A stretch of DNA of 64,000 nucleotides from Kribbella pittospori (GTDB lineage: Bacteria; Actinomycetota; Actinomycetes; Propionibacteriales; Kribbellaceae), in the NCBI RefSeq assembly GCF_004331465.1, contig NZ_SJKB01000011.1:186001-250000 (forward strand). Reading direction: 5' to 3'. The notes under the pieces are model-generated. The model was not told the DNA's origin. It saw nothing but the letters and a program-made list of their open reading frames with translations, and searched no databases. A program made the position numbers and the translations under genes. Shown here piece by piece: positions 40,334 to 49,250 of the stretch; within the stretch, counting starts at the first letter, position 1; every line of letters starts with the position of its first letter.

Positions 40334-41668
40334 TCAGCCGAGCAACTTGGTGGCGGCGTCCTGCATCTTCTGTGCGGCGTCCTCCGGGGTGAGCTTGTTG
40401 TTGAGCAACAGATCGAAGTTCTTGCCGTAGACCTCGTTGAAGATCTGCTGCATGTTGGCGGTGTAGATGTCACCGATCCGTGCGTTCGACAGATCCTTCA
40501 TCGCCGCCTCGAAGCCTTCCGGCATCCCCTTCAGCATGTCCTGCGACTGACGGGCCGCGTTCTGCAACGGGATCCAGTCGTGGTCCTTGGCCATCTGGGG
40601 CTGGAACTTGGTTGCGCTCCAGGTCGCGAAGGCCTGCGCCGCCGACAGCGCGGCCGACTGCCGCGGGATCACCCAGCCGCCGAGCCAGTACGGCGCGACG
40701 CTGTTGCCCTGGTACTTCGGCAACGGGGCCATCGCCCACTTGTCCTTCATCTGCTGGAACGACGCGATGTTCCAGGTGCCGTCGGCGATCATCGAGTACG
40801 CGCCGGAGGCGAAGCCGCCGTTGTTCTGCGCGACTCCGGCCCGCTCGTCCGGCCGCGGCGCGATGTGCTTGGACCACATCATGTCCTGGACGAACCGCAT
40901 CGACTCGACCACCTTCGGGTCGGTCATCTGGAACTTCGTCGGCTCCAGCGGCTTGTCGACGAACGACGTACCGGCCGCCCAGGACAGCGCCTGGATGCCC
41001 CACCAGATGCCGAGCGAGCCGATGTCGACGCCCCACCGGGTCACCTTGCTGCCGGTCGTCTTCTGCAGCTTCGGCGCGGTCTCGATCACCTTGTCCCAGG
41101 TCCACGTCTCGTCCGGGTAGTCGAGCCCGGCGGCGTCGAAGTGGGACTTGTTGTAGAACATCGCCATCGACTGGATGTTCTCCGGCACGCAGAACAGGTT
41201 CTTGCCGTCGAACTTCCACGGGTCGTACAGCTTGGTCGGGTAGGCGTTCGCGTCCACCATCGGGGTGGTGTCGATCACCGGCTGCTCGTTGAAGACCAGG
41301 TTCTTCTTGTAGTGCGCGTACGCCTGGACGTCCCAGTAGTAGATGTCGAACGGCTTCTTCGCGGCGTACTGCAACTGCACCTTCTGCCAGTACTGGTCGT
41401 ACGGCAGGAAGTTGATCTTCGCGGTGTACTTGCCGGTGAACTCCTTGTTGAACAGCGCGACCCGCTTGCGGAAGTTCGCGTCGATCGTCGGGCCGTTCGT
41501 CCAGGCGTAGATCTCCAGATTGGTCTTGCCGACCAGTTCGGTCCCGGTGGGTGCCGGCGCAGCGGCCGGACCGCCGCTGCCGTTGCCGGAGCAGCCGACC
41601 AGGCCTGCCGCTCCGGCGGCGGTCAGACCGCCGAGCAGGATCCGGCGGCTCACTGTGTTGTTCGACAT
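40334..41668 (-). CDS. Sugar ABC transporter substrate-binding lipoprotein
   Basis: 444 residues from ATG 41668, preceded by AGGAGACG. The signal SNNTVSRRILLGGLTAAG has a twin-Arg pair and ends in a lipobox, GLVGCSG, so the protein is lipid-anchored and perhaps Tat-exported. The mature part is a cluster-B solute-binding protein (LEIYAWTNGPTID, PYDQYWQKVQLQYAA, DVQAYAHYKKN, GTWNIASFQQMKDKWAMAPLP). It captures oligosaccharides for the two permeases downstream. No ATPase gene is present. Confidence 0.93.
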   Translation of the reverse strand: MSNNTVSRRILLGGLTAAGAAGLVGCSGNGSGGPAAAPAPTGTELVGKTNLEIYAWTNGPTIDANFRKRVALFNKEFTGKYTAKINFLPYDQYWQKVQLQYAAKKPFDIYYWDVQAYAHYKKNLVFNEQPVIDTTPMVDANAYPTKLYDPWKFDGKNLFCVPENIQSMAMFYNKSHFDAAGLDYPDETWTWDKVIETAPKLQKTTGSKVTRWGVDIGSLGIWWGIQALSWAAGTSFVDKPLEPTKFQMTDPKVVESMRFVQDMMWSKHIAPRPDERAGVAQNNGGFASGAYSMIADGTWNIASFQQMKDKWAMAPLPKYQGNSVAPYWLGGWVIPRQSAALSAAQAFATWSATKFQPQMAKDHDWIPLQNAARQSQDMLKGMPEGFEAAMKDLSNARIGDIYTANMQQIFNEVYGKNFDLLLNNKLTPEDAAQKMQDAATKLLG

Positions 41669-41697
41669 GGATCGTCTCCTTCGACGTGACGGTCGGG

Positions 41698-42534
41698 CTA
41701 CTTGTTCACGCCGCTGACGGCGATGCCCCGGATGAAGTAGCGCTGGGCCAGCAGGAAGACCAGGATCGACGGGAGCGCGGCGATGGTGGTCGCGGCCATG
41801 GTGAGGTGCATCTGCGGCCCGATCCGGGGCGAACCGCTGAAGTACGACAGGGCGACGGCGATGGTGTACTTCGACTCGTCGGACAGGTAGATCACCGGAC
41901 CGAAGAAGTCGTTGTAGGTGGCAATGAAGGTGAAGACGGTGACGGTGGCGATCACCGGCCAGCTGAGCGGCAGGAAGATCGTCCACCAGATCCGCAGGTA
42001 GCCGGCGCCGTCGATCCGGGCCGCCTCCTCCAGCTCGCGGGGGATGCCCATGAAGAACTGCCGGAACAGGAAGATGAAGAACGCCGAGCCGAAGAAGGCC
42101 GGCAGGATCAGCGGCTTGAAGGTGTTCAGCCAGCCGATGTTGTTGAACACGATGTACGTCGGCACCAGGGTGACCGTGGTCGGCAGCATCAGAGTCGCCA
42201 TCAGCGCCAGGAAGATCGTGTTCCGGCCGGGGGCCCGGAGCCGGGCGAACCCGTAGGCGCTGAACGAGCAGCTGAGCAGTGTGCCCAGTACGACGAACCC
42301 GACAATCGTCGCGGTGTTCAGGATGTACCGCTGGAACGGCACCAGCTGGAACACCTCGACATAGTTGTGCCACTGCGGGGTGAACTTCCAGATCGGCGGC
42401 GTCACGAACACCTGGGTCGGCGCCTTGAGCGAGGTGAGCACCATCCAGACCACCGGCATCAGCACCGCGAAACAGCCGACGGACAAGACGATCAGCCGGA
42501 TCCAGGTCCTGAGCGGCAGGCCCTTGCGCGTCAT
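41698..42534 (-). CDS. Sugar ABC transporter permease (MalG/UgpE type)
   Basis: 278 residues from ATG 42534, overlapping the previous permease stop as ATGA. Six membrane segments; the EAA loop reads ELEEAARIDGAGYLRIWWTIFLPLS, the contact site for the ATPase. C-terminal RYFIRGIAVSGVNK is typical of the CUT1 family. It forms a heterodimer with the product of 42531-43487. The shared ATPase is likely MsiK, encoded elsewhere, as usual in actinobacteria. Confidence 0.95.
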   Translation of the reverse strand: MTRKGLPLRTWIRLIVLSVGCFAVLMPVVWMVLTSLKAPTQVFVTPPIWKFTPQWHNYVEVFQLVPFQRYILNTATIVGFVVLGTLLSCSFSAYGFARLRAPGRNTIFLALMATLMLPTTVTLVPTYIVFNNIGWLNTFKPLILPAFFGSAFFIFLFRQFFMGIPRELEEAARIDGAGYLRIWWTIFLPLSWPVIATVTVFTFIATYNDFFGPVIYLSDESKYTIAVALSYFSGSPRIGPQMHLTMAATTIAALPSILVFLLAQRYFIRGIAVSGVNK

Positions 42535-43487
42535 CGGTCGTCCTCCGTCTCGGTGTGGACCCACATCGGCATCGAGCGGAAGACCAGGAGGGTGAGCACC
42601 ATGATGATCGCGAAGGCAACCCAGGCGATCGCCGAGGCGTAGCCCATCTTCAGGTACTGGAACGCGTTCTGGTACAGGTACACCGACAGCAGCAGGGTCG
42701 AGTTGTTCGGCCCGCCCTGGGTCAGCACGAAGGGTTCGGCGAACACCTGCAGGCTGTTGATGATGCCCATGATCAGGTTGAAGAACGTGACCGACGACAG
42801 CATCGGCACGGTCACGTGCAGGTGCTGGCGGAACGTCGTGGCGCCGTCGACCTTCGCTGCTTCGTACAGCTCCTTCGGCACGCCCTGGAGGCCGGCCAGG
42901 TAGATCAGCATGGTGCCGCCGAATCCCCACAGGCTCATGAAGATCAGTGCGCGCAACGCCCACTGCTCGTCGGTCAGCCAGGACGGACCGTCGATGCCGA
43001 TCTTGGCGAGCCCGGCGTTGATCAGGCCGTACTCGCCGTTGAACATCCACTTCCACACCATCGCGACGGCGACACCGCTGATCACGCTGGGCAGGTAGTA
43101 GGCGGAGCGGAAGAACTTCAGCGCGGGCAGCTTGCTGTTCAGCAGGATCGCCAGCACGAGCGCGAGGATCATCGTGACCGGAACACTCACCACGCCGTAG
43201 ATCAGCATCACGCTCAGGGACTTGCGGAAGACCGGGTCGGCGAACAGGGCGCTGTAGTTGTCCCCACCCGTCCACACCGGGTTCGTCAGCATGTCGTACG
43301 ACGTGAAGCTCAAGCCCAGCGACGCGAGCATCGGCCCGATCGAGAACAGCAGCAGGCCGAGGACGGCGGGTGCGATGAAGACGTAGCACCACAACGCCTG
43401 GCGCCGGGTCATGGTCAGGCCGCGGCGGGGCGGCGTACTCGCCACCGGTTCCTCGGCCGCCGGGCGGACTGCAAGACGTTGTGCCAT
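42531..43487 (-). CDS. Sugar ABC transporter permease (MalF/UgpA type)
   Basis: 318 residues. A basic cytoplasmic head RRGLTMTRRQ precedes six membrane segments; the EAA loop is ELYEAAKVDGATTFRQHLHVTVPML. It is the first gene of the operon running leftward to the GH36 at 37510, and its ATG is 110 bases from the divergent IclR regulator, with a GGAAC-N3-GTTCC dyad between. Function: membrane channel for an oligosaccharide, partner of the MalG-type permease. Confidence 0.95.
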   Translation of the reverse strand: MAQRLAVRPAAEEPVASTPPRRGLTMTRRQALWCYVFIAPAVLGLLLFSIGPMLASLGLSFTSYDMLTNPVWTGGDNYSALFADPVFRKSLSVMLIYGVVSVPVTMILALVLAILLNSKLPALKFFRSAYYLPSVISGVAVAMVWKWMFNGEYGLINAGLAKIGIDGPSWLTDEQWALRALIFMSLWGFGGTMLIYLAGLQGVPKELYEAAKVDGATTFRQHLHVTVPMLSSVTFFNLIMGIINSLQVFAEPFVLTQGGPNNSTLLLSVYLYQNAFQYLKMGYASAIAWVAFAIIMVLTLLVFRSMPMWVHTETEDDR

Positions 43488-43508
43488 AACTCCCTCGTTC
43501 CAATTATC

Positions 43509-43521
43509 GGAACGCTGTTCC
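43509..43521. promoter_or_regulatory. IclR-type operator between ABC operon and iclR-like gene
   Basis: GGAAC GCT GTTCC is a perfect 5-bp inverted repeat, 22 bases upstream of the permease ATG and 77 bases from the regulator's ATG. Sites with GGAAC/GTTCC arms are common targets of IclR-family proteins. Flanking A/T (AATTATC, CTATC) fits a -10 region. Confidence 0.6.
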
Positions 43522-43597
43522 TATCAGCGGGACCTCTTGGCATAGTAGGAGCAAAGATGAGGGTGGCGTCAACCGTTTGGACGAAAGCAGGGGGCTG

Positions 43598-44419
43598 ATG
43601 GAAACAGATGGGAAGCGTCCTGTAGAGGCAAGCGCCCTGACCGGTTCGGCACGCGTGCTCGCGGTGCTGCGCCACCTGGCAGAGCACCCTGCCGGGACAC
43701 GAGTGGGCGAAGTGGCAGCGGCTCTCGACGCGCCGAAGTCCAGCGCCCATCGTGCTCTCGGTTCGCTGGTCCAAGCCGGATTCGCCCGGCAGGACGCCCA
43801 GGGTGTCTACCACCTCGGCTTCGACCTGCTCCGGCTCGTCTTCGGGTACCACGAGGCGCGGGCGCCGAGTCTCACCGTCGGCCCGCTACTGCGCCGGCTC
43901 GCGGACGAGACCGGCGAGACGACCCACTACGGAGTCCTTGTCGACGGCAACATCGTCTACCAGGCGAAGGTTTCGCCCAGCCGGCAGACGTTCCAGATGA
44001 GCTCGGTGATCGGTGGCTCGAATCCGGCGTACCGGACGGGTCTGGGCAAGGCGCTGCTGATGCACGAGCTCACCGACCGGACAGAGGTCGATCAGTACGT
44101 CGCCGAGTACGGACCGCTCGAGGCCCGGACACCGCACACGCTGCGTACGCCGGAAGCTTTGCACGACGCCCTCGCGGAAGGCCGCAGCAACGGCTACATG
44201 CTCGACATGCAGGAGAACGACCTCGGCATCATCTGTGTCGCGCTGCCGCTGTTCCTGGACTCGCCGACCCGCCCGACCGGCGCGATCAGCATCAGTGCGG
44301 TGGTCAGCCGGACGACACCGCAAGACCTCGTCAGCTGGCTGCCGCGGATCCGCGAGATCGTCACCGAGGAACTCGGCGACGCGGTCCTGCACGTTCCCGA
44401 GCCCGTCACCGGAGGCTGA
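43598..44419 (+). CDS. IclR-family transcriptional regulator
   Basis: 273 residues from ATG 43598; AGGGGG precedes it. The winged HTH contains RVLAVLRHLAEHPAGTRVGEVAAALDAPKSSAHRALGSL (given in part) and the wing GVYHLGFDLL. The C-terminal effector domain has TTHYGVLVDGNIVYQAKV and YRTGLGKALL, blocks of the IclR ligand pocket. It is divergent from the ABC-galactosidase operon and directly upstream of the enolase-type enzyme, so it probably senses the sugar acid intermediate and represses both units. Confidence 0.93.
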   Translation: METDGKRPVEASALTGSARVLAVLRHLAEHPAGTRVGEVAAALDAPKSSAHRALGSLVQAGFARQDAQGVYHLGFDLLRLVFGYHEARAPSLTVGPLLRRLADETGETTHYGVLVDGNIVYQAKVSPSRQTFQMSSVIGGSNPAYRTGLGKALLMHELTDRTEVDQYVAEYGPLEARTPHTLRTPEALHDALAEGRSNGYMLDMQENDLGIICVALPLFLDSPTRPTGAISISAVVSRTTPQDLVSWLPRIREIVTEELGDAVLHVPEPVTGG

Positions 44420-45559
44420 ATGTCCACCACAGCAACGAATCTGACCATCACCGACGTCGAGGCCGTCCACCTCCGGTTGTCCGCGGTCGACGCGGACCGC
44501 TGCGACGGGACGCAGGACACCCTGCTGATTTTCGTCACCGCCAGCGACGGCACCGTGGGGGTCGGCGAGGTCGATTCGGCTCCGCTGGTCGCGAAGGCAG
44601 TCGTCGAGGCCGAGCCGTCGCACCTGATCGCCCGAGGTCTTCGCTCGATCCTGCTCGGTCGCAACCCGCTCGACATCGAGGTCGCCTGGCACGCAATGGT
44701 GGAGGGCAGTCGCTACTTCTCCGGTGGCGCGACGATGCATGCGATCAGCGGCGTCGACATCGCGCTGTGGGACCTGGCCGGCAAGGTCCTCGGAGTGCCG
44801 GTGGCGCGGTTGCTCGGGGGACCACGCAGTGACCGGCTCACGGCGTACGCGAGTCTGCTCATGCCGGACACGCCTCTGCTGGCCGCGAAGGCGGCGGCGG
44901 ACCACGCCGAGCAGGGATATCGGGCGATGAAGTTCGGGTGGGGGCCGATCGGGCAGGACCGGGACTTCAACGAGGAACTGGTCAAGGAGATCCGGCGGGC
45001 CGTGGGTGACGACATCGACGTGATGATCGACGCCGGCCAGGTCTGGGACACCAAGACCGCGTTGCGGATGGCCGCGATGTACGAGGACTACGGCATCGCC
45101 TGGCTCGAGGAACCCGTTGCCCCCGACAACATCACCGGCTACCGCGAACTCTCCCGCCGTACGTCGCTCACGATCGCGGGAGGTGAGCAGGAGAGCAGCT
45201 ATGCCGCCTTCGAGACCCTGATCGACGAGGGTGAGCTCGATCTGATCCAGCCGGACCTGGCCCGCTGCGGTGGCCTGACCGCCGGGCGTCGCCTGGCGTG
45301 GCTGGCGCACACCCGGCATCGGCGGCTGGTTCCGCACGCCTTCAAGAGTGGCGTGCTGGTGGCGGCCTCGACCCACTTCGCGGCCTCGATCCCGAACGGC
45401 GGGTTGATCGAGCACACCGTGTCGACCTCGCCGATCGCGCGCGACCTGGTCCGGCGCGAGATCGCGTTCGCCGACGGCACGGTCAAGGTCCCCCTCGACC
45501 AACCGGGGCTCGGAGTTGAGGTGGATGCCGACGTGATGGAGCAGCTTCGTGTCGACTAG
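44420..45559 (+). CDS. Enolase-superfamily (mandelate racemase-like) sugar acid dehydratase
   Basis: 379 residues. Metal ligands are Asp in VMIDAGQVWD, Glu in WLEEPV and Glu in AGGEQE; the late base is His in VPHAFKSG. The first catalytic position reads MKFGWG, with one Lys in place of the K-x-K motif seen in muconate cycloisomerases. This pattern fits acid-sugar dehydratases of the mandelate racemase subgroup. It would remove water from a hexonate or similar acid, linking to the dehydrogenases of the locus. ATG follows directly after the regulator stop. Confidence 0.88.
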   Translation: MSTTATNLTITDVEAVHLRLSAVDADRCDGTQDTLLIFVTASDGTVGVGEVDSAPLVAKAVVEAEPSHLIARGLRSILLGRNPLDIEVAWHAMVEGSRYFSGGATMHAISGVDIALWDLAGKVLGVPVARLLGGPRSDRLTAYASLLMPDTPLLAAKAAADHAEQGYRAMKFGWGPIGQDRDFNEELVKEIRRAVGDDIDVMIDAGQVWDTKTALRMAAMYEDYGIAWLEEPVAPDNITGYRELSRRTSLTIAGGEQESSYAAFETLIDEGELDLIQPDLARCGGLTAGRRLAWLAHTRHRRLVPHAFKSGVLVAASTHFAASIPNGGLIEHTVSTSPIARDLVRREIAFADGTVKVPLDQPGLGVEVDADVMEQLRVD

Positions 45560-46487
45560 CCCACGCCTGTCGACCGAATGGTCGCTGGCTGGTCAGCAAG
45601 CGGTGATCCTCGAGAACGCGGAGACCCGGATCGTCGTGCTCCCCGGACTCGGCGGCAAGGTCATGAGCATCGTCGACAAGCGCGTCGACTCCGAACTGCT
45701 CTGGCGCAACGACCGTGTCCCGATCCGGCCCGCCGCTTTCGGGTCCGGGTACGACGACCAGTTCCTCGGCGGCTGGGACGAGTTGTACCCGAACGACGAG
45801 CCCGAGGACTTGGCGGGCGAACCGGTCCCTGACCACGGCGAACTCTGGGCAGTGCCGTGGCACTGGAGCACTGGCTCGGACCCCGGTCAGGTGTGGCTCG
45901 AGCTGAGCGTCCGTGGTGCCGTGACGGGGACCGAGGTGACGAAGCGGCTCACGCTTGGCGCGGGTCCGGATCTGATTGTCGACTATCGGATTGCGAACAC
46001 CGGCCGGATCGACCAGCCGTTCCTGTGGAAGTCCCATGTGGCCGTCGGGCTGCGTCCGGACACGGCGATCGATCTCGCGGCCGGCGACGTACTGATGCAC
46101 GAGTTCGGTGATCCGCGGGTCCGCCCGGACGGTAGCAGCTTCACCTGGCCGTGGGCTTCGGGCCACGATCTCCGCACCCTTCCCGACACCACCGCCCGCG
46201 GCGTCTCGGAGTTCCTCATCGCCACCACGCTCGAACGCGGCGAGTGCGGCGTACGGCATCCCTCCGCCGGCACCGGCCTCCAGCTGTCGTGGGACCGCGC
46301 CGACCTACCGTCCTGCTGGCTGTTCGCCTCGTACGGCGGACGCTGGCGCGGCCTCGACGTCCTCGTCCTGGAGCCCTGCACCGGCTACCCCCTCTCCGTC
46401 AACGACGGCGTCGCGGCCGGCACCCATCAGATCCTCCCGGCAGGCACCACCAAGTCCTGGCAACTCACGGCCCACCTGATCCGCTGA
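45549..46487 (+). CDS. Galactose-mutarotase-fold protein (aldose epimerase-like)
   Basis: 312 residues from GTG 45549, overlapping the dehydratase end by 11 bases. Beta-sandwich pattern of aldose 1-epimerase relatives: ILENAETRIVVLPGLGGKVMSIVDKR, GGWDELYPNDEPE, FLWKSHVAVGL and VLEPCTGYPLSVNDGVAAG, with the late Glu in EPCTG in the usual catalytic place. The canonical epimerase His pair is not obvious, so it belongs to a DUF4432/5107-like subgroup. It likely interconverts anomers of the sugar handled here. Confidence 0.75.
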   Translation: MSTSPRLSTEWSLAGQQAVILENAETRIVVLPGLGGKVMSIVDKRVDSELLWRNDRVPIRPAAFGSGYDDQFLGGWDELYPNDEPEDLAGEPVPDHGELWAVPWHWSTGSDPGQVWLELSVRGAVTGTEVTKRLTLGAGPDLIVDYRIANTGRIDQPFLWKSHVAVGLRPDTAIDLAAGDVLMHEFGDPRVRPDGSSFTWPWASGHDLRTLPDTTARGVSEFLIATTLERGECGVRHPSAGTGLQLSWDRADLPSCWLFASYGGRWRGLDVLVLEPCTGYPLSVNDGVAAGTHQILPAGTTKSWQLTAHLIR

Positions 46488-46488
46488 C

Positions 46489-47292
46489 TCAGAGGTCGTG
46501 CGCGAACTGGCGCAGGGCCGGGGCCAGCACCGGCGGCTCGGCGTTGTGGTTCTCGCCGGTGACCGGGAGCAGGCGCGCGGTCGGCAGCCGCTTGGCGACA
46601 GCCTCGGCGCCGGCGATCAGCCACGGCGCGGTGGCGTCGCCGTGCATGACCAGGACCGGGACGTCGACGGCGGCCCAGCGCTCGGCCGGCAGCGGGTTGC
46701 CCGACATGGTCATGCCCATGATGCGTCCGTCGTACGCGATCGTGTGCGCGATGTCCTCGACCGGAGCCCAGTACGGGCTCTGCCGGATGCCGGCGACGAA
46801 CTCGGGCGGCATGTTGGCGGCGGCGGTCATGAACAACTCAGCCGCAGCGCCGCGATCCCCGGCCGCGACGTACGCCTCGAGCTGCTCGACATAGTCGGAC
46901 GGCAGCGGCGGGCGCGCGTCGTCGATCACCACGGGCGGCTCGAAGAGCGCCAAAGCCGTGATCGGGAGTCCGGCGGCCGCAGCGTCAAGCGCCAGCAGTG
47001 AGCCGGACGACCAGCCGAACACGATCGCCGGCCGCCCGGCGTCCTCGATCAGCGCGGCGAGATCCTCGATCTCCCGCTGGATCGCGTACGGCTTGGTGTC
47101 GGTGCTCTCGCCGCGCCCGCGCCGGTCGTAGGCGTAGACCCGGAACTCGTCGCTCAGCAGCTTCGCGACCTCGGCGTTCGACGGGTTGACCGCGCGGTGC
47201 GCGGTGGCGCCGTCGATCATGATCAGCGGCTGCCCGGATCCCCAGGCCTCGAAGGCGATCGTCGTCCCGTCGGCGGACCTCACTGTGCTCAT
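46489..47292 (-). CDS. Alpha/beta hydrolase
   Basis: 267 residues. Nucleophile elbow GWSSGSLLALDAAA, acid in LVMHGDATAPWL and final His in TGENHNAEPP; the N-terminal AFEAWGSGQPLIMIDGATAHR forms the oxyanion strand. YAYDRRGRGESTDT is the usual second block. An esterase-like enzyme for small substrates. It is divergent from a TetR regulator 115 bases away, with a paired operator-like dyad in between, so it is probably induced by its substrate. It ends two bases from the convergent mutarotase-fold gene. Confidence 0.88.
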   Translation of the reverse strand: MSTVRSADGTTIAFEAWGSGQPLIMIDGATAHRAVNPSNAEVAKLLSDEFRVYAYDRRGRGESTDTKPYAIQREIEDLAALIEDAGRPAIVFGWSSGSLLALDAAAAGLPITALALFEPPVVIDDARPPLPSDYVEQLEAYVAAGDRGAAAELFMTAAANMPPEFVAGIRQSPYWAPVEDIAHTIAYDGRIMGMTMSGNPLPAERWAAVDVPVLVMHGDATAPWLIAGAEAVAKRLPTARLLPVTGENHNAEPPVLAPALRQFAHDL

Positions 47293-47332
47293 CGTCGTAC
47301 TCCTTCTGGTGTCGTTTCTGGTGTCGTTGGGA

Positions 47333-47374
47333 ACTAGACCGTACAGTACTCAGAGAAGAACTGGACTGTCTAGT
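47333..47374. promoter_or_regulatory. Operator dyad of the hydrolase / TetR pair
   Basis: ACTAGACCGTACAGT (47333-47347) and ACTGGACTGTCTAGT (47360-47374) are inverted copies matching at 13 of 15 positions with a 12-base gap. A TetR-type site in the divergent promoter. Confidence 0.6.
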
Positions 47375-47406
47375 ATGATTTTCGGGAACACTTGAGGAGG
47401 AACCGC

Positions 47407-48084
47407 GTGGAGTACCGACAACGCGCTGGTGTCTGGCAGCCCGGACAGCCCGTCGAGATCGAGGGCGAGGGCCGTACGCCGCGGAAACGCCGGGCGATCC
47501 TGGCCGCGGCGACCGAGGTCTTCCTGCAGCACGGCTACCTCGGCGCGAGTATGGACGAGGTCGCCGCGAAGGCGGGCGTGTCCAAACAGACCGTCTACAA
47601 GCAGTTCGAGAACAAGGAACGCCTGTTCGCCGAGATCGTCCTCGGCACCAGCGATCAGCTGATGGACGGCCTGGCCCATGCGTACGCCGACACGCTCGAA
47701 GGAGCCACTGACGCCCGCGAAGCGCTTCGGGCGTTGGCCCGCCGGCTCCTGGACAGCCTCACCGCCGGGAGCGTCCTCCAGCTACGCCGGCTCGTCATCG
47801 CCGAGGCGGACCGGTTCCCGGAGGTCTGCGGGGCCTGGTTCAACACCGGTTTCGAGAAGTCCCTGGAGGCGCTGGGTGAGGCGCTCACCGGGTTGACCGA
47901 GCGCGGTCTGCTGCGTGAGCTCGAGGACCCGACGTTGGCGGCGTACCAATTCGCCGGACTGGTCATGTACAAGCCGATGAACCGGGCGATGTTCGCCGGC
48001 ACCCATGCGGGACCGGTCGCCGGTGAGCTCGACCAGCTCGCCGATCAGGCGGTCGACGTCTTCCTCGCCGCGTACGGCGCCTAG
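47407..48084 (+). CDS. TetR-family regulator
   Basis: 225 residues from GTG 47407; GAGGAGG lies six bases upstream. The HTH reads KRRAILAAATEVFLQHGYLGAS then MDEVAAKAGVSKQTVYKQFENKERLFAEIV, a classical TetR_N domain. The C-terminal half resembles AcrR-type dimerisation domains (TAGSVLQLRRLVIAEADRFPEV). It probably represses the divergent hydrolase and itself through the dyad at 47333-47374. It ends four bases from the convergent membrane protein gene. Confidence 0.92.
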   Translation: MEYRQRAGVWQPGQPVEIEGEGRTPRKRRAILAAATEVFLQHGYLGASMDEVAAKAGVSKQTVYKQFENKERLFAEIVLGTSDQLMDGLAHAYADTLEGATDAREALRALARRLLDSLTAGSVLQLRRLVIAEADRFPEVCGAWFNTGFEKSLEALGEALTGLTERGLLRELEDPTLAAYQFAGLVMYKPMNRAMFAGTHAGPVAGELDQLADQAVDVFLAAYGA

Positions 48085-48087
48085 CCG

Positions 48088-49176
48088 CTACTCGTCGTCC
48101 GCGGTGGCAGGGGGCTCGGACGCCTTGTTCTTCGACGGACGGGTGATGTGCAGGTGGATCCGCCAGCCCGTCCACGCCAGCAGGCCCACCGGGATCGGCA
48201 GCCAGAAGGAGATGAGCCGATACAGGAGCGTCCCGATGAGTGCGGTGTCGGCACTGATGCCGATCACGACCAGCAGCGCGGTGAGACCGGCGTCGACGAA
48301 GCCGAGGCCACCCGGTGTGATCGGGATCAGGGTGAGGGCCTGAGCAACGACGTACGCGAGGAGCACCTCGGAAGGGCGGGCGTGTGCGTTGAGCGCGGCC
48401 AGCGCGACCACGAGTGCGGCGTAGTCGAACATGCGGTTCGCCGCCGCCGCGATGACCGCCTTCCACCAGTGACCCTCGAAGGCAGCGGCAACCCGGTCTC
48501 GCTGCGCTACCAGTGTCGCGGAGCAGGTGTCCGCGGTCGTGCTGCGCTTGACGAGGTGGATGACGCGACCGGCCGCGCGACCGATCAGCACCACGAACCG
48601 GGTCCAGGTCAGCGCGGTGACCCCGAGACCGACGATGACTATCGCCAGGATCAGCGAGACCAGGAGGCCGAGCTCCAGTTGCTTCGCCGGCGGTGGACCG
48701 ACCAGCAGAGCGGGCACCGTGAGGATGGGCAGCAGCAACAGGACGCCGGTCGTGATCAGGCCGATCGCGGTCAGCGCCGAGGCGACGACCGCCGCCGGCT
48801 GCCCGGTTTGGATCAAGAGCCTGGCCTGGAGGACCCCGCCGGCGGCCGGGCCGCCGGGGACGACCTTGCTGGCAGCGTTCCCGGCCAGTTGCGCCGTCGC
48901 GATCGTGCCCCAGCCCGATTGGACGGGTGGTGGCTCCCCGTCCCCCGCGCGCTGGGCCAGGGCCAGTCTGGCGAGCCACCACAGTGCGGCGAAGCTGAAG
49001 GTCTCCAGTACGACGAGCGCCGGGAACCACCAGGGTTCTATGTCCGCCAGGCGTGGCCAGCTTCCGAAGAGGGACAGCATGCTCGGCGCCACGATGTACA
49101 GACCGACACCGGTGACGGCCAAGCCGACAGCGCGGCCGCCCCAACGCCGCACCAAAGCCCCGCCGGCGACGCGCAT
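48088..49176 (-). CDS. YbhN/LPG-synthase-TM-like (UPF0104) membrane protein
   Basis: 362 residues with about eight membrane helices. AGNAASKVVPGGPAAGGVLQARLL and ITPGGLGFVDAGLTALLVVIG are the conserved blocks of the lysylphosphatidylglycerol-synthase transmembrane-region family (flippase-like, AglD/YbhN). The soluble synthase domain of MprF is absent. Such proteins are thought to move lipids or glycolipids across the membrane. It is downstream of the LacI gene on the same strand but 74 bases away; a link with rhamnose is not evident. Confidence 0.88.
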   Translation of the reverse strand: MRVAGGALVRRWGGRAVGLAVTGVGLYIVAPSMLSLFGSWPRLADIEPWWFPALVVLETFSFAALWWLARLALAQRAGDGEPPPVQSGWGTIATAQLAGNAASKVVPGGPAAGGVLQARLLIQTGQPAAVVASALTAIGLITTGVLLLLPILTVPALLVGPPPAKQLELGLLVSLILAIVIVGLGVTALTWTRFVVLIGRAAGRVIHLVKRSTTADTCSATLVAQRDRVAAAFEGHWWKAVIAAAANRMFDYAALVVALAALNAHARPSEVLLAYVVAQALTLIPITPGGLGFVDAGLTALLVVIGISADTALIGTLLYRLISFWLPIPVGLLAWTGWRIHLHITRPSKNKASEPPATADDE

Positions 49177-49250
49177 GTCTCACCCCGCTCACTGGACGAG
49201 TCGCCTCGCCACGATAGCGCGACCAGCGGTGTCGATCGGTGGAGCGAGCC

